From assembly GCA_017399685.1 (NCBI GenBank), contig JAFQBM010000024.1, positions 124,001-188,000 on the forward strand: a stretch of DNA of 64,000 nucleotides, given 5' to 3'. This document shows, one piece after another, positions 36,435 through 44,205 of this stretch. Source of the stretch: Lachnospiraceae bacterium. GTDB lineage: Bacteria > Bacillota > Clostridia > Lachnospirales > Lachnospiraceae. The notes under the pieces are model-generated. The model did not search any database and was not told where the DNA came from. It was given only the letters and a program-made list of their open reading frames with translations. The number at the start of each line of letters is the position of its first letter. Within the stretch, counting starts at the first letter, position 1. The translations under genes were made by a program, and so were the position numbers.

Positions 36435-37052
36435 ATGAATGTAGTACCATTTTCAAATATCATTGAGGAATATTTAAGAGAAGATACAGCAATTGATTAT
36501 AGAAGCGAAGCCATCATGTGGTTGGCTGACGATTTATTTCAAAAAACAAAAAATGAATTGGAGTTTATTAAAACAGCATATGAATTTGTCAGAGATAATA
36601 TTTCTCATTCAGCAGATATAAACGAGGACATCATTACGTGTACTGCTTCAGAAGTGCTAAAAAACGGGCATGGAATTTGTTTTGCTAAATCGCATTTGTT
36701 AGCAGCGTTACTACGTTGTAAATCTGTTCCGGCGGGTTTTTGTTATCAAAAATTAATTTTAGACGATGATACAGCTACTGTCTTAGTATATCATGGACTT
36801 AATGGTGTATATTTGAAAGAATTCAAAAAATGGATAAGACTTGACGCAAGAGGTAATAAAAATGGTGTGAATGCACAGTTTTCGATAGAAAATGAACAAC
36901 TTGCATTTCCAATACGTCCGGAAATGGGAGAGGAAGATAGTTTTGTTGTATATCCAAATCCTGATGTGAAAGTATTAGAAAATCTAAGAAAGAATAAGAC
37001 AAGAACGGAGCTTTGGAATAATCTTCCTACCGAGCTTGGATATAATGGATAA
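36435..37052 (+). CDS. Transglutaminase-like domain protein
   Basis: 205 residues, soluble. The papain-like triad of the transglutaminase-like family can be read: Cys in NGHGICFAKSHLLAALLR (about residue 77), His in VYHGLNGVYL (about 116) and Asp in WIRLDARGNKNGVN (about 135). AAAGGAGAA lies upstream of the ATG. Bacterial members include proteases and peptide-modifying enzymes; the substrate is unknown. Confidence 0.82.
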   Translation: MNVVPFSNIIEEYLREDTAIDYRSEAIMWLADDLFQKTKNELEFIKTAYEFVRDNISHSADINEDIITCTASEVLKNGHGICFAKSHLLAALLRCKSVPAGFCYQKLILDDDTATVLVYHGLNGVYLKEFKKWIRLDARGNKNGVNAQFSIENEQLAFPIRPEMGEEDSFVVYPNPDVKVLENLRKNKTRTELWNNLPTELGYNG

Positions 37053-37125
37053 GGATAAATATTGAATTGGAGATGAAACGAAATAAATCATAGAGAAAGG
37101 TTGAAAAAACAAAATAAGGTTTTGA

Positions 37126-37335
37126 AGAAAGTTTCCACTTTCTGATGATGATTCGATTGTCAAAATCAGCATTAAGATTAAGGGATGAAAAGTAAAAATA
37201 ATTGATGTTGTTTTAGATACAAGTTTCGAAAGTGTAGATGGTTATCAAAGAATATTTTATGGTGAATTTGGATGTAATCCTTATGAGTTATTCCAATTGT
37301 TCAATTTCAAGTTAATGGAGGATAGAAGACAATGA
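37126..37335 (+). pseudogene. Unrecognised gene fragment with internal stop
   Basis: One frame reads KFPLSDDDSIVKISIKIKG, a TGA at 37186-37188, then KVKIIDVVLDTSFESVDGYQ and ~27 more residues to a TGA overlapping the next ATG (ATGA). The segment after the stop looks protein-like. No family is recognised and no start codon is visible. Confidence 0.35.
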
Positions 37336-37694
37336 AATTAAAAAATATTTTGATTGTTGTAAAAGATGTTGAACAATCAAAACGGTTTTATCATGATCTG
37401 TTTGGGTTGGATATGGTGCTTGACAATGATGGTAATATGATTTTAACAGAAGGTCTTGTGCTTCAGGATGAGAGAATTTGGAGAAAATTTCTTGGAAAAG
37501 ATATTATTCCAGAAAATAATTCTTGCGAACTGTATTTTGAAGAAAAGGATATAGAAGCGTTTATTGAAAAACTGGAAAATCTATATCCTTCAATCCAATA
37601 TGTTAACAGACTTATGATGCATAGTTGGGGACAAAAAGTAATTCGTTTTTATGATTTGGACGGTAATTTGATTGAGGTGGGAACTCCGATGTAA
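37332..37694 (+). CDS. VOC (glyoxalase/bleomycin-resistance) family protein
   Basis: 120 residues behind GGAGGATAG. The two beta-alpha-beta-beta-beta units are visible (LKNILIVVKDVEQSKRFYHD and IRFYDLDGNLIEVG). A GQKVIRFYDLDGN stretch and the final Glu (LIEVG) fit the metal-site half of the family. It could be a lyase, dioxygenase or drug-binding protein; nothing here decides. Confidence 0.85.
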   Translation: MKLKNILIVVKDVEQSKRFYHDLFGLDMVLDNDGNMILTEGLVLQDERIWRKFLGKDIIPENNSCELYFEEKDIEAFIEKLENLYPSIQYVNRLMMHSWGQKVIRFYDLDGNLIEVGTPM

Positions 37695-37766
37695 TGTGAA
37701 GTTTTCGGATTGCCCTTAGTTAAAAACGTTTATAAGAAATAAGCATCCAAACTTTAGGCGGTAGGG

Positions 37767-38984
37767 ATGCTATTTCTTTTTGTTGTTATGATTGTCAATG
37801 TAACTGTTTCTGAAAACGATTTATTATCTATTTGGGCATTTGGCATAGGGATGCTGAATTGGAAAAATGAGTCTAACCACTCAACAATTGCGGCATTGGA
37901 TAAAGCGATAGAGATTTGTGCTACAAGAAATGGCTTATCATCTGTATATGAGAAAATATGTGAAATGGGTAAGGCTGAAATAAGTGCTCGTGTTGATCCA
38001 AGCTGATATATTATTCCAAGCAGATGGTGTGATAAGGCAGAAATAGAAATAGGTGGGGTAATTCCACAAAATTATATAGAGCAGTATCTACGGTTTGGTG
38101 AATTGGATTATCATGATAGACAAAAATTCTTTGAAGAATGTGAGGCGATGCATGATGATAGGCTGGCTTATTATTCATGCCTGGAAAAAATTCTAGAGAA
38201 AGAACTTCTTAATGAAAGATATGGTTGGAGAAACAGAGAAGTTTTAAAGTATGCAATAAATAATTTGCCAAATAACATAGCTGATAATCATATAAGGCCT
38301 TATTTTGTGGCAGGATTACAGGGAGAAAGAGAAAGCTTTTATCCGGGAGAAAATCTGACTCACTTATGTTTGTGGAAAGTAGAGCAATGTGGTATTGAGT
38401 ATTGTAAACATGGTTTGGAGAATTTGCTGAACACTCATGATCTTTGGATTTCATCAGCTGAAAGAATTGGCATACAAGAAGAATGTATTAATGGAGATAC
38501 AGATGCGAATCTGCAGAGAGTGTATGGTTTGTTGGATATTGAGAGTGTTGATTCATTTGAGAATTTATTTGTTAGGATTCTCATTGTATTTATGCTTTCT
38601 GATAATTCTGATACTGCAGAAAACGCATTAAGAGGCATCTATCATTTATTGCAAGTCTTTCTAGAGTTAGTGACGAAAGTTGAAGAGTATTGGAATGAAT
38701 TTCATTACAGAGCCAAAGAATGGGTGCTGATGATTTATGAGTTGTTGACCGAAAGTGGAGTAATGGATAATGTACTGCTGGAGAGTTTGGTTACAAAGCA
38801 TATCAATGATTTGGACTTTAATGCTGCATTTTATTCAAGGCTTTTACTGGAAAGATTATGCGGTAAAAAAGGTTTTGAAATGCCAATAGAAAAGCAACAA
38901 TATTTTGAAGATATTCCGGAATATAGTACAAAAAAGTTATTATCTGTAAAAAGCTCTGAACAACATTTAACTGGTACGAGATAA
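37767..38984 (+). pseudogene. Unknown gene interrupted by an in-frame TGA
   Basis: Two open stretches share one frame: 37767-38003 and 38007-38981, separated by only TGA at 38004-38006. After the stop the reading continues YIIPSRWCDKAEIEIGGVIP without a start codon until a TTG at 38103, so the simplest reading is one ~405-codon gene with a nonsense change. The second part is helix-rich (FFEECEAMHDDRLAYYSCLE; FENLFVRILIVFMLSDN) and may be an all-alpha repeat. No family is recognised. If TTG at 38103 is used, a 293-residue product could still be made; no ribosome site is seen there. Confidence 0.55.
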
Positions 38985-38987
38985 GTT

Positions 38988-39884
38988 ATGGAATCTATCG
39001 AACGGATAACGGAGGAAGTGTGGGATGACTGTAGTGACATAGAATGTAAAGTAGCAGCATATATGAACAAAATTACAGATACGGAGCATATGTTGCTTAA
39101 TGTGGGTGGTAGAAAGCAATGTGGTGTAGCTTTATATGATATAAACGTTGCATTCCTTAGAGTTTTGTATAAAGAGTGGTATCAAGGAAGATGGGATGGA
39201 GTAGAAATTCCGTTGAGTCGAGTTATTCTTTCTACAAGTGAACCTTATGTTTTACTACAATCACCAGCGATATGGCCATATCAAGAAAACAAACTACTAA
39301 ATGTAAAAATTGATGAGTTTGAAGCACAAGGTGAAGATGGTAAGGAGAAGATGTTAAAGAATATTTTCAATATGGGAATATCTGATAGCGAAGTCGTTCT
39401 TGGTGGAGCACTATCGGAATATAGCTACAAAAAAGAGTTGGCAGGATTTATGACTACATATATTGATTTCCCTAATATGGAAAAAGATTTTGCGTTATAT
39501 ACTTGTGAAAGAAGTGTAAGACTTTTATTCCATAGAAGCGACGAATTTGTAGAGGAAAAACATTGCAACTTACTTGTGCACAATATAGGGGTAGCTAGTT
39601 TTAAAGGAAGTAATATTATGTGTATGTTTTCACAGCGTGCATTAAATCATTTCGGATGGGAAATCATTTTTGATGAAGGTTTGAAGATAGTCGATTCAAA
39701 TGGCGAAGAGATAGGCAGATTCGAGTATTACTACGGGTTAAGAACAGATATGGGAAATAATGTTTATATGAATCAACCTGTTATTCAAAGATGGGTGGTA
39801 ACTAAGGAGGCGTTTACTGAAATTCAGAATATGTTGTCATATAGCTTAGAGCAAGTGGCAGATGCTAAAGTTTTTAATTTTTAG
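38988..39884 (+). CDS. Unrecognised protein coupled to the interrupted gene
   Basis: 298 residues, soluble, rich in Trp, Tyr and acidic residues (WYQGRWDGVEIPLSRVILS; GRFEYYYGLRTDMGNNVYM). The ATG lies three bases after the TAA of the preceding frame and in the same phase, and there is no good ribosome site, so translation probably depends on coupling, or the two were once a single gene. No domain is recognised. Base use is A+T-rich like the rest of the accessory region. Confidence 0.55.
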   Translation: MESIERITEEVWDDCSDIECKVAAYMNKITDTEHMLLNVGGRKQCGVALYDINVAFLRVLYKEWYQGRWDGVEIPLSRVILSTSEPYVLLQSPAIWPYQENKLLNVKIDEFEAQGEDGKEKMLKNIFNMGISDSEVVLGGALSEYSYKKELAGFMTTYIDFPNMEKDFALYTCERSVRLLFHRSDEFVEEKHCNLLVHNIGVASFKGSNIMCMFSQRALNHFGWEIIFDEGLKIVDSNGEEIGRFEYYYGLRTDMGNNVYMNQPVIQRWVVTKEAFTEIQNMLSYSLEQVADAKVFNF

Positions 39885-39940
39885 TGAGAACGGTGTACTT
39901 AGAAGAAATTTAAAATGTGGTAAAAATATTATACAATTAG

Positions 39941-39975
39941 AGTCAGTGGGATTTTTTCGCTGACTTTAATTATTA
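39941..39975 (+). terminator. Terminator-like hairpin
   Basis: AGTCAGTG and CGCTGACT pair over 8 bases (one wobble) with loop GGATTTTTT, followed by TTTAATTATT. It lies in the 278-base gap before abiEi. The rest of that gap holds only a 21-codon frame at 39982-40047 without a ribosome site. Confidence 0.55.
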
Positions 39976-40103
39976 TTCGACATGTTTAACGATTATGAAA
40001 AAGCTATTCAACAGGTTGCGAAAATTATCGATGAGAAGATTATCTGACTAAATATGGAATTTGATGAGAATAATATTTGTATGTATATGGTGTAAAAATA
40101 GTA

Positions 40104-40132
40104 TTTACTTTCTCGCTTAAAAAGACTATAAT
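40104..40132 (+). promoter_or_regulatory. Promoter of the abiE operon
   Basis: TTTACT (40104-40109), a 17-base spacer and a perfect TATAAT (40127-40132). The -10 box lies between the arms of the inverted repeat at 40107-40146. Confidence 0.75.
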
Positions 40133-40146
40133 TTAAGCGAGAAAGT
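40107..40146 (+). promoter_or_regulatory. Perfect 15-bp inverted repeat spanning the abiE promoter (probable AbiEi operator)
   Basis: Left arm ACTTTCTCGCTTAAA (40107-40121) and right arm TTTAAGCGAGAAAGT (40132-40146) with a ten-base spacer that holds most of the -10 box. AbiEi antitoxins of studied systems bind inverted repeats at their own promoter and repress it; this arrangement fits that exactly. Confidence 0.75.
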
Positions 40147-40162
40147 AACGAGGTGCATGATT

Positions 40163-40756
40163 ATGGATAAGCGAATTGTGTTAGAACGTCTAATTGAAGA
40201 AAATAATGGATATTTGCTTACTTCTATGGCAATCGAAAAGGATATTACTAAGCCATTTCTTTCTCGATATGTAAAGGAAATGGGAATGGAAAAGGTTGCC
40301 AGAGGAGTTTACATTACAGATGATGTATGGCCAGATGAATTATTTGTTATGCAAGTAAGAAGTTCTGCAGTAATTTTTTCGGGTGAAACAGCTTTGTTTT
40401 TACATGGTCTTTTAGATAGAGAGTATTCTGAGATTAGTGTAACTGTACCTACTGGATATAATGCTTCGCACTTAAAGACGGATAATGTACAGGTTCGCTA
40501 TGCACCCAAGGAAACATATGAATTAGGTGTATGTGAAGTTGTATCCAGCAGTGGTAACAGGGTAAGAGTGTATGATAAAGAGAGAAGTATTTGCAATCTT
40601 ATTATGGATAGAAATAAGGTAGAGGTGCAAAATTTTCAGACTGCGATTAAGGAATATATGTCCTTGAAGGATAAAAAGATTTCTAGGTTGATTGAATATG
40701 CAGAAAAACTTGGAATCCGGGATGAAGTAATGAAATATGTGGAGGTGCTTGTATGA
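40163..40756 (+). CDS. abiEi: Type IV antitoxin AbiEi
   Basis: About 197 residues; I choose ATG at 40163 with GAGGTG seven bases upstream (ATG at 40157 is possible). The N-terminus is a winged helix (GYLLTSMAIEKDITKPFLSR), followed by VARGVYITDDVWPDELFVMQ and SAVIFSGETALFLHGLLDRE, the standard AbiEi_4-type pattern. It represses its own operon and counteracts AbiEii without forming a stable complex with it in known systems. Its gene overlaps the toxin gene by four bases (ATGA). Confidence 0.9.
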   Translation: MDKRIVLERLIEENNGYLLTSMAIEKDITKPFLSRYVKEMGMEKVARGVYITDDVWPDELFVMQVRSSAVIFSGETALFLHGLLDREYSEISVTVPTGYNASHLKTDNVQVRYAPKETYELGVCEVVSSSGNRVRVYDKERSICNLIMDRNKVEVQNFQTAIKEYMSLKDKKISRLIEYAEKLGIRDEVMKYVEVLV

Positions 40757-41595
40757 TTCATACATCAAAACAGTTAAAAGATAAAGTGCGAAACATCTCA
40801 AAAGGGGATAATGAAGTTGCCAAGGCACTAATCAGAATATTCATGATGGAACGCTTTTTGGAAAGAGTATCGTTGTCAAAATACAAAAATAACTTCATAT
40901 TAAAAGGTGGTATGTTAGTCGCATCCATTGTTGGAGTTGATATGCGAGCAACTATGGACATAGATACTACAGTTAAAGCTCTTCCTTTGAATGAAGCGGA
41001 TGCAGAGAGGATTATTACAGAGATATGTGAAATCCCGTTGGAAGATGGAGTGAGCTTTAAAATTACTTCCGTAACTAATATCATGACAGATTTTGAATAT
41101 CCCGGTATTCGAATGATGTTAGAGGCAACCTTAGACCGTATGCGTCAACCAATTAAATTAGATATATCTACAGATGATGTTATTACACCGGCTGCTGTAG
41201 AATATGAATATAAATTGATGTTTGAGGATAGAACGATATCGTTGCTTAGTTATAATACGGAAACTTTGCTTGCAGAGAAAATGCAAACAATTATAGCCAG
41301 AGGTCTCGCTAATACCAGGATGAGAGATTTTTATGATATATGTGGAATTGTCAGATTAAATGCGGATAAGATTGATTACGATTTATTAGTGGAGGCATTT
41401 CAAGCAACGTGTAAAAAACGTGAAACTGTATTTTCTATATCAGAAATAGAAGATACATTATCAAAAATCAAGAATGATGAACCATTAGCTAAAATGTGGG
41501 AACAGTTTAGAAAGAAGAATTTCTTTGTTGGAGACTTACAGTGGGAAGAGACACTGCAGGAAGTATTACATATAATGGGCAAGTTAATTGAATAG
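40753..41595 (+). CDS. abiEii: Type IV toxin AbiEii, nucleotidyltransferase
   Basis: 280 residues. A nucleotidyltransferase of the AbiEii/AbiGii (MenT-like) class; characterised relatives add nucleotides to tRNA 3' ends or inhibit growth during phage infection. The motif FILKGGMLV (about residues 48-56) leads to the metal pair Asp69 and Asp71 in MDIDTTV, spaced as in the GSx10DxD class with KGG in place of GS. LLAEKMQTII (about 178) carries the conserved Lys, and TRMRDFYDI (about 192) the Asp-Phe-Asp block. All catalytic residues appear intact, so the pair is probably active. A terminator follows directly. Confidence 0.92.
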   Translation: MIHTSKQLKDKVRNISKGDNEVAKALIRIFMMERFLERVSLSKYKNNFILKGGMLVASIVGVDMRATMDIDTTVKALPLNEADAERIITEICEIPLEDGVSFKITSVTNIMTDFEYPGIRMMLEATLDRMRQPIKLDISTDDVITPAAVEYEYKLMFEDRTISLLSYNTETLLAEKMQTIIARGLANTRMRDFYDICGIVRLNADKIDYDLLVEAFQATCKKRETVFSISEIEDTLSKIKNDEPLAKMWEQFRKKNFFVGDLQWEETLQEVLHIMGKLIE

Positions 41596-41605
41596 TTAAG
41601 AATTG

Positions 41606-41636
41606 GGAGCTTATCATTATGATAGGCTCCTTTTTT
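41606..41636 (+). terminator. Terminator after abiEii
   Basis: GGAGC, ATCAT and ATGAT, GGCTCC form a compact stem with a small internal mismatch, followed by six T. Confidence 0.88.
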
Positions 41637-41642
41637 CGTACC

Positions 41643-41683
41643 AGCGAACGGAAAGCGAACTCAGTAGCGAACGAAAAGCGAAC
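41643..41683 (+). repeat. Four AGCGAAC repeats at 11-12 bp spacing
   Basis: AGCGAAC starts at 41643, 41654, 41666 and 41677, giving spacings of 11, 12 and 11 bases, about one helical turn each, all in the same direction. This is an iteron-like protein-binding array; a likely ligand is Xis, Int or the XRE protein encoded next to it. Confidence 0.8.
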
Positions 41684-41823
41684 GGCGGTTGATAGGCTTT
41701 TTTGGAATTTTTCCAAAGAGGTCTATTTTTTATGCTTTTTTACAGGAGACAGTTTAGGGCAAGAGAGCCACCGGTTCCGGATTTTGAAACGGAAAACAAT
41801 TCAAAATTCCGAGGATAATAAAA

Positions 41824-42159
41824 GTGAAAAATTATAAATGTGATGCAATGGCAATTGGACAACGATTAAAAGACGCTCGCTTGAGTTCAAAAAATGGGAT
41901 GACGCAGCTTGGATTTGCCGAAGAAATTGGAGTATGTGTATCTAATATTAGTAAAACAGAACAGGGATTGCGTTTACCAACGATAGATTTGTTGTTTGAA
42001 TATATGAATTACTTTGACAAAGAGGCTAACGAGTTGTTAGGGACTTATGGAGACGGTCAGAACTCTATAGATTCACGCTTGGCAAAACTTTCACCGGAAG
42101 CGCGTCAGTATTTACATGGTATTTTTATGGACATGATTGATAAGTATCCACGACATTAA
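41824..42159 (+). CDS. XRE-family helix-turn-helix regulator
   Basis: 111 residues, GTG start behind GAGGAT (a later ATG at 41848 is also possible). The HTH is IGQRLKDARLSSKNGMTQLG followed by FAEEIGVCVSNISKTEQGLR. The C-terminal ~35 residues (NSIDSRLAKLSPEARQYLHG) could be a dimerisation tail. It heads the integration module and probably controls xis/int; the two CCTTnnnAAGG dyads just downstream are candidate operators. Confidence 0.85.
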   Translation: MKNYKCDAMAIGQRLKDARLSSKNGMTQLGFAEEIGVCVSNISKTEQGLRLPTIDLLFEYMNYFDKEANELLGTYGDGQNSIDSRLAKLSPEARQYLHGIFMDMIDKYPRH

Positions 42160-42166
42160 AGTAGAG

Positions 42167-42187
42167 ACTATCCTTCAAAAGGATAGT
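42167..42187 (+). promoter_or_regulatory. Dyad 1 with CCTTnnnAAGG core
   Basis: ACTATCCTT and AAGGATAGT, perfect 9-base arms with a three-base centre, eight bases after the XRE stop. Confidence 0.6.
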
Positions 42188-42198
42188 TGAGTGGGAAA

Positions 42199-42217
42199 TT
42201 GACCTTATAAAGGTCAA
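42199..42217 (+). promoter_or_regulatory. Dyad 2 with CCTTnnnAAGG core
   Basis: TTGACCTT and AAGGTCAA, perfect 8-base arms with a three-base centre. The centre lies 31 bases (about three helical turns) from that of dyad 1. Confidence 0.6.
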
Positions 42218-42293
42218 AAATAGTTGTTTGATTGCGATATCATACAGATAGTCAGTACTGACAATGAATAATTGTCGAGGAGATAAACCGAAT

Positions 42294-42692
42294 ATGAGTA
42301 AGAAAAAGACTATGAATCAGCCGGTCAGGTGCATTGTTTATTTATCAACCATAGGAGATTTGCAACATGTGAATCAGCGCGAACAGAGGCAGTTGAATTA
42401 TATTTCCGATTACGCCAAGGGAAATAACATTGAGATTGTCAAAGTAATGCGAAGAAATGTGTTGGGGCAGTTGGATGTAAATAAGCACTTTGACCGACTT
42501 GTACAGATGGTTAGCGAAGGATTTGCGGATGGAATTTTGATCGCCAATATACAATTTGTTTCAAAGGATATCGATGATGCCTGTAGAAAGATTGCTAAAG
42601 TTTCCAATGTGGGTGGAGCTATCTATTCTGTAGATGATGGTAGGCTTGCGTTTCGATTTAAGGAGGTTTGTCGTGGTAACAAAAGCAGATGA
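42294..42692 (+). CDS. Degenerate serine-recombinase-like (resolvase N-domain) protein
   Basis: About 132 residues with ATG at 42294 after GAGGAG. VRCIVYLSTIGDLQ, then REQRQLNYISDYAKGNNIEI and FADGILIANIQFVSKDIDD follow the layout of a serine-recombinase catalytic domain (Y-x-R-V-S-T; Q...l..Y....g; D.i.v..l.R.sR). The Arg before the active Ser (YxRVS) is missing, and the later R-x-x-R is not seen, so catalysis is unlikely. There is no C-terminal DNA-binding domain. It overlaps the xis gene by 20 bases and may act as a regulator or accessory factor of excision. Confidence 0.55.
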   Translation: MSKKKTMNQPVRCIVYLSTIGDLQHVNQREQRQLNYISDYAKGNNIEIVKVMRRNVLGQLDVNKHFDRLVQMVSEGFADGILIANIQFVSKDIDDACRKIAKVSNVGGAIYSVDDGRLAFRFKEVCRGNKSR

Positions 42693-42888
42693 GACATTTA
42701 ATATCCCAATTTGGAATAAAGTTATGCTTACCAAAGAGGAAGCGGCTGCTTACAGTCACATAGGAATTAATAAGTTAGAGGAATTACTGAAGATTCCTAA
42801 CTGTCCATTTGTTCTATATGTAGGAAAGAAAAAACTAATAAAAAGGGCAGAATTTGAAAGATATTTATTGGAAAACGTAGAAATATAG
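42673..42888 (+). CDS. xis: Tn916-type excisionase
   Basis: 71 residues; GTG at 42673 follows AAGGAGG by six bases (the frame is open upstream but without a ribosome site). FNIPIWNKVMLTKEEAAAYS and IGINKLEELL, then VGKKKLIKRAEFERYL closely follow the winged-helix excisionase of Tn916-family elements. It bends DNA at the element ends and steers integrase to excision. It overlaps the preceding gene, so the two are coupled. Confidence 0.85.
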   Translation: MVTKADETFNIPIWNKVMLTKEEAAAYSHIGINKLEELLKIPNCPFVLYVGKKKLIKRAEFERYLLENVEI

Positions 42889-42891
42889 GAA

Positions 42892-42920
42892 TTTACTTTT
42901 GAGCTCATACATGCTATAAT
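42892..42920 (+). promoter_or_regulatory. Promoter for the integrase gene
   Basis: TTTACT (42892-42897), 17 bases and TATAAT (42915-42920), 48 bases ahead of the integrase ATG. The two hexamers and spacing are the same as in the abiE promoter. Confidence 0.7.
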
Positions 42921-42967
42921 TATTGTCGGTTGTCTGGGCTCTTTTTTAATAAGGAGGGAACAGCAAC

Positions 42968-44098
42968 ATGGGAAAAGACCTTCGTGGTAAGGAAATTGGT
43001 CGAGGTATAAGTCAGCGTGAAGATGGGTTATATGTCGCCAGATATACAAATAAATATGGAAAGCGCGTTCAAAAGGTATTGCCGAAACTACAAGAACTTA
43101 GGCAATGGTTGGCAGATGCGCAGTATAAGGAAGAGCATAGTAACATTGATTTTCCGGATGCTATGACTGTAAATGCGTGGTTTGAGTATTGGATTGGTAT
43201 TAAGAAGAGAACCGTTAGACCTAACACGGTTCGAAATTATACAGAAAGATATCATCGCAATATTGAACCAATCATCGGAAACAAAATGCTAGGAAGTGTC
43301 AATACGATTCACTGTCAGACGATTATGAATAGGATGGCAGATGAAGGATATAGGACTTCAACCATATATCAGACGAGAATTGCGTTGTTTAATATGTTTG
43401 ATTATGCATATCAAAATGATGTTATTTTAAAGAATCTATGTAATAAAATGGTAAAGTCTGAAATTGGAAAGCAGTCGAGGAAAAAGCAAGCGTTAACGCT
43501 AGGGCAACAGAAGGAATTTTGCAAGGTGGCGATAGGGAATACTTATGAGTATCAATATCGTTTTTTATTGCAAACAGGTCTGAGGACTGGCGAGATGGTG
43601 GGTTTGCGTTGGTCGGATGTTGGCTTGGAGAATCGATTATTAACTATTAACCGTTCTATGGAGTACAGACATTCTACAGGTGAGTGGAGAATTGGAGAGC
43701 CGAAGAGTAAATCCGGCTATCGTACGATTCCATTGACTGAGGAAGCTGTAGAGATTTTAAAACTGCAAAAGCAAAAGAATCATACTTTTAAAGTTATCCC
43801 TATGGAATGGGCAGATATAGTGTTTCTATGTAAGAAAGGTACACCGGTAAAGAATAGTACATATGACACGATGTTATTTAAGTTGTGTGATAAGGCTGGT
43901 ATAGACAGATTTTCGATGCATGTGCTTCGACATACTTTTGCTACCAGATGTATTGAGGCAGGAATGAAGCCAAAGACTTTACAAACCATTCTTGGACATT
44001 CCAATATAGGAATAACAATGAATTTGTATGTTCATACCACAGAAGAACAAAAACATAAAGAAATTGACCTTGTTGCGGATGCATTGAAAGTGATTTAA
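42968..44098 (+). CDS. int: Site-specific tyrosine integrase (Tn916 Int family)
   Basis: 376 residues behind AAGGAGG. An N-terminal arm-binding domain (GISQREDGLYVARYTNKYGK) is followed by a core-binding SAM-like domain (about 70-165) and the catalytic domain. Catalytic residues: Arg near 206 (TGLRTGE), the HVLRH box at 318-322, His at about 344 (LGHSN) and Tyr at about 354 (NLYVH). All are present, so it is probably active. It inserts or excises the element at the ychF-proximal end. The repeats just behind it (44120-44205) are likely arm or core sites. Confidence 0.92.
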   Translation: MGKDLRGKEIGRGISQREDGLYVARYTNKYGKRVQKVLPKLQELRQWLADAQYKEEHSNIDFPDAMTVNAWFEYWIGIKKRTVRPNTVRNYTERYHRNIEPIIGNKMLGSVNTIHCQTIMNRMADEGYRTSTIYQTRIALFNMFDYAYQNDVILKNLCNKMVKSEIGKQSRKKQALTLGQQKEFCKVAIGNTYEYQYRFLLQTGLRTGEMVGLRWSDVGLENRLLTINRSMEYRHSTGEWRIGEPKSKSGYRTIPLTEEAVEILKLQKQKNHTFKVIPMEWADIVFLCKKGTPVKNSTYDTMLFKLCDKAGIDRFSMHVLRHTFATRCIEAGMKPKTLQTILGHSNIGITMNLYVHTTEEQKHKEIDLVADALKVI

Positions 44099-44119
44099 CC
44101 TTTATTTTTTTATTTTAAA

Positions 44120-44205
44120 TTGGTACGTAATTGGTACGTTAACCAAATTTTTTTGAAGGTGAAAAATGAGGTTTGAAAAAAATTGGTGCGTAAATTGGTA
44201 CGTAA
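44120..44205 (+). repeat. Four TTGGTACGTAA repeats behind the integrase (candidate att/arm sites)
   Basis: TTGGTACGTAA at 44120, TTGGTACGTTAA at 44131, TTGGTGCGTAA at 44183 and TTGGTACGTAA at 44195. They form two pairs with 11 and 12 base spacing, about 64 bases apart. Copies 2 and 4 continue into ACCAAA, making small dyads with TTGGT. The array lies between int and the ychF ribosome site, as expected for the integrase-side end of an element. Confidence 0.7.

Noticed and set aside
38004..38006. TGA read as selenocysteine or by recoding
   Set aside because: No SECIS-like hairpin follows and the gene lies among decayed genes; a nonsense change is simpler.
41755..41815. Imperfect dyad GGATTTTGAA / TTCAAAATTCC before the XRE gene
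   Set aside because: Arms differ by one base in length and lie in A+T-rich sequence; not strong enough to list as a site.
31624..44160. Matching ATTTTTTTGAA at 31625 and 44147 as element ends
   Set aside because: An 11-base A+T-rich match is expected by chance here; no longer shared sequence is seen, so I do not claim attL/attR.
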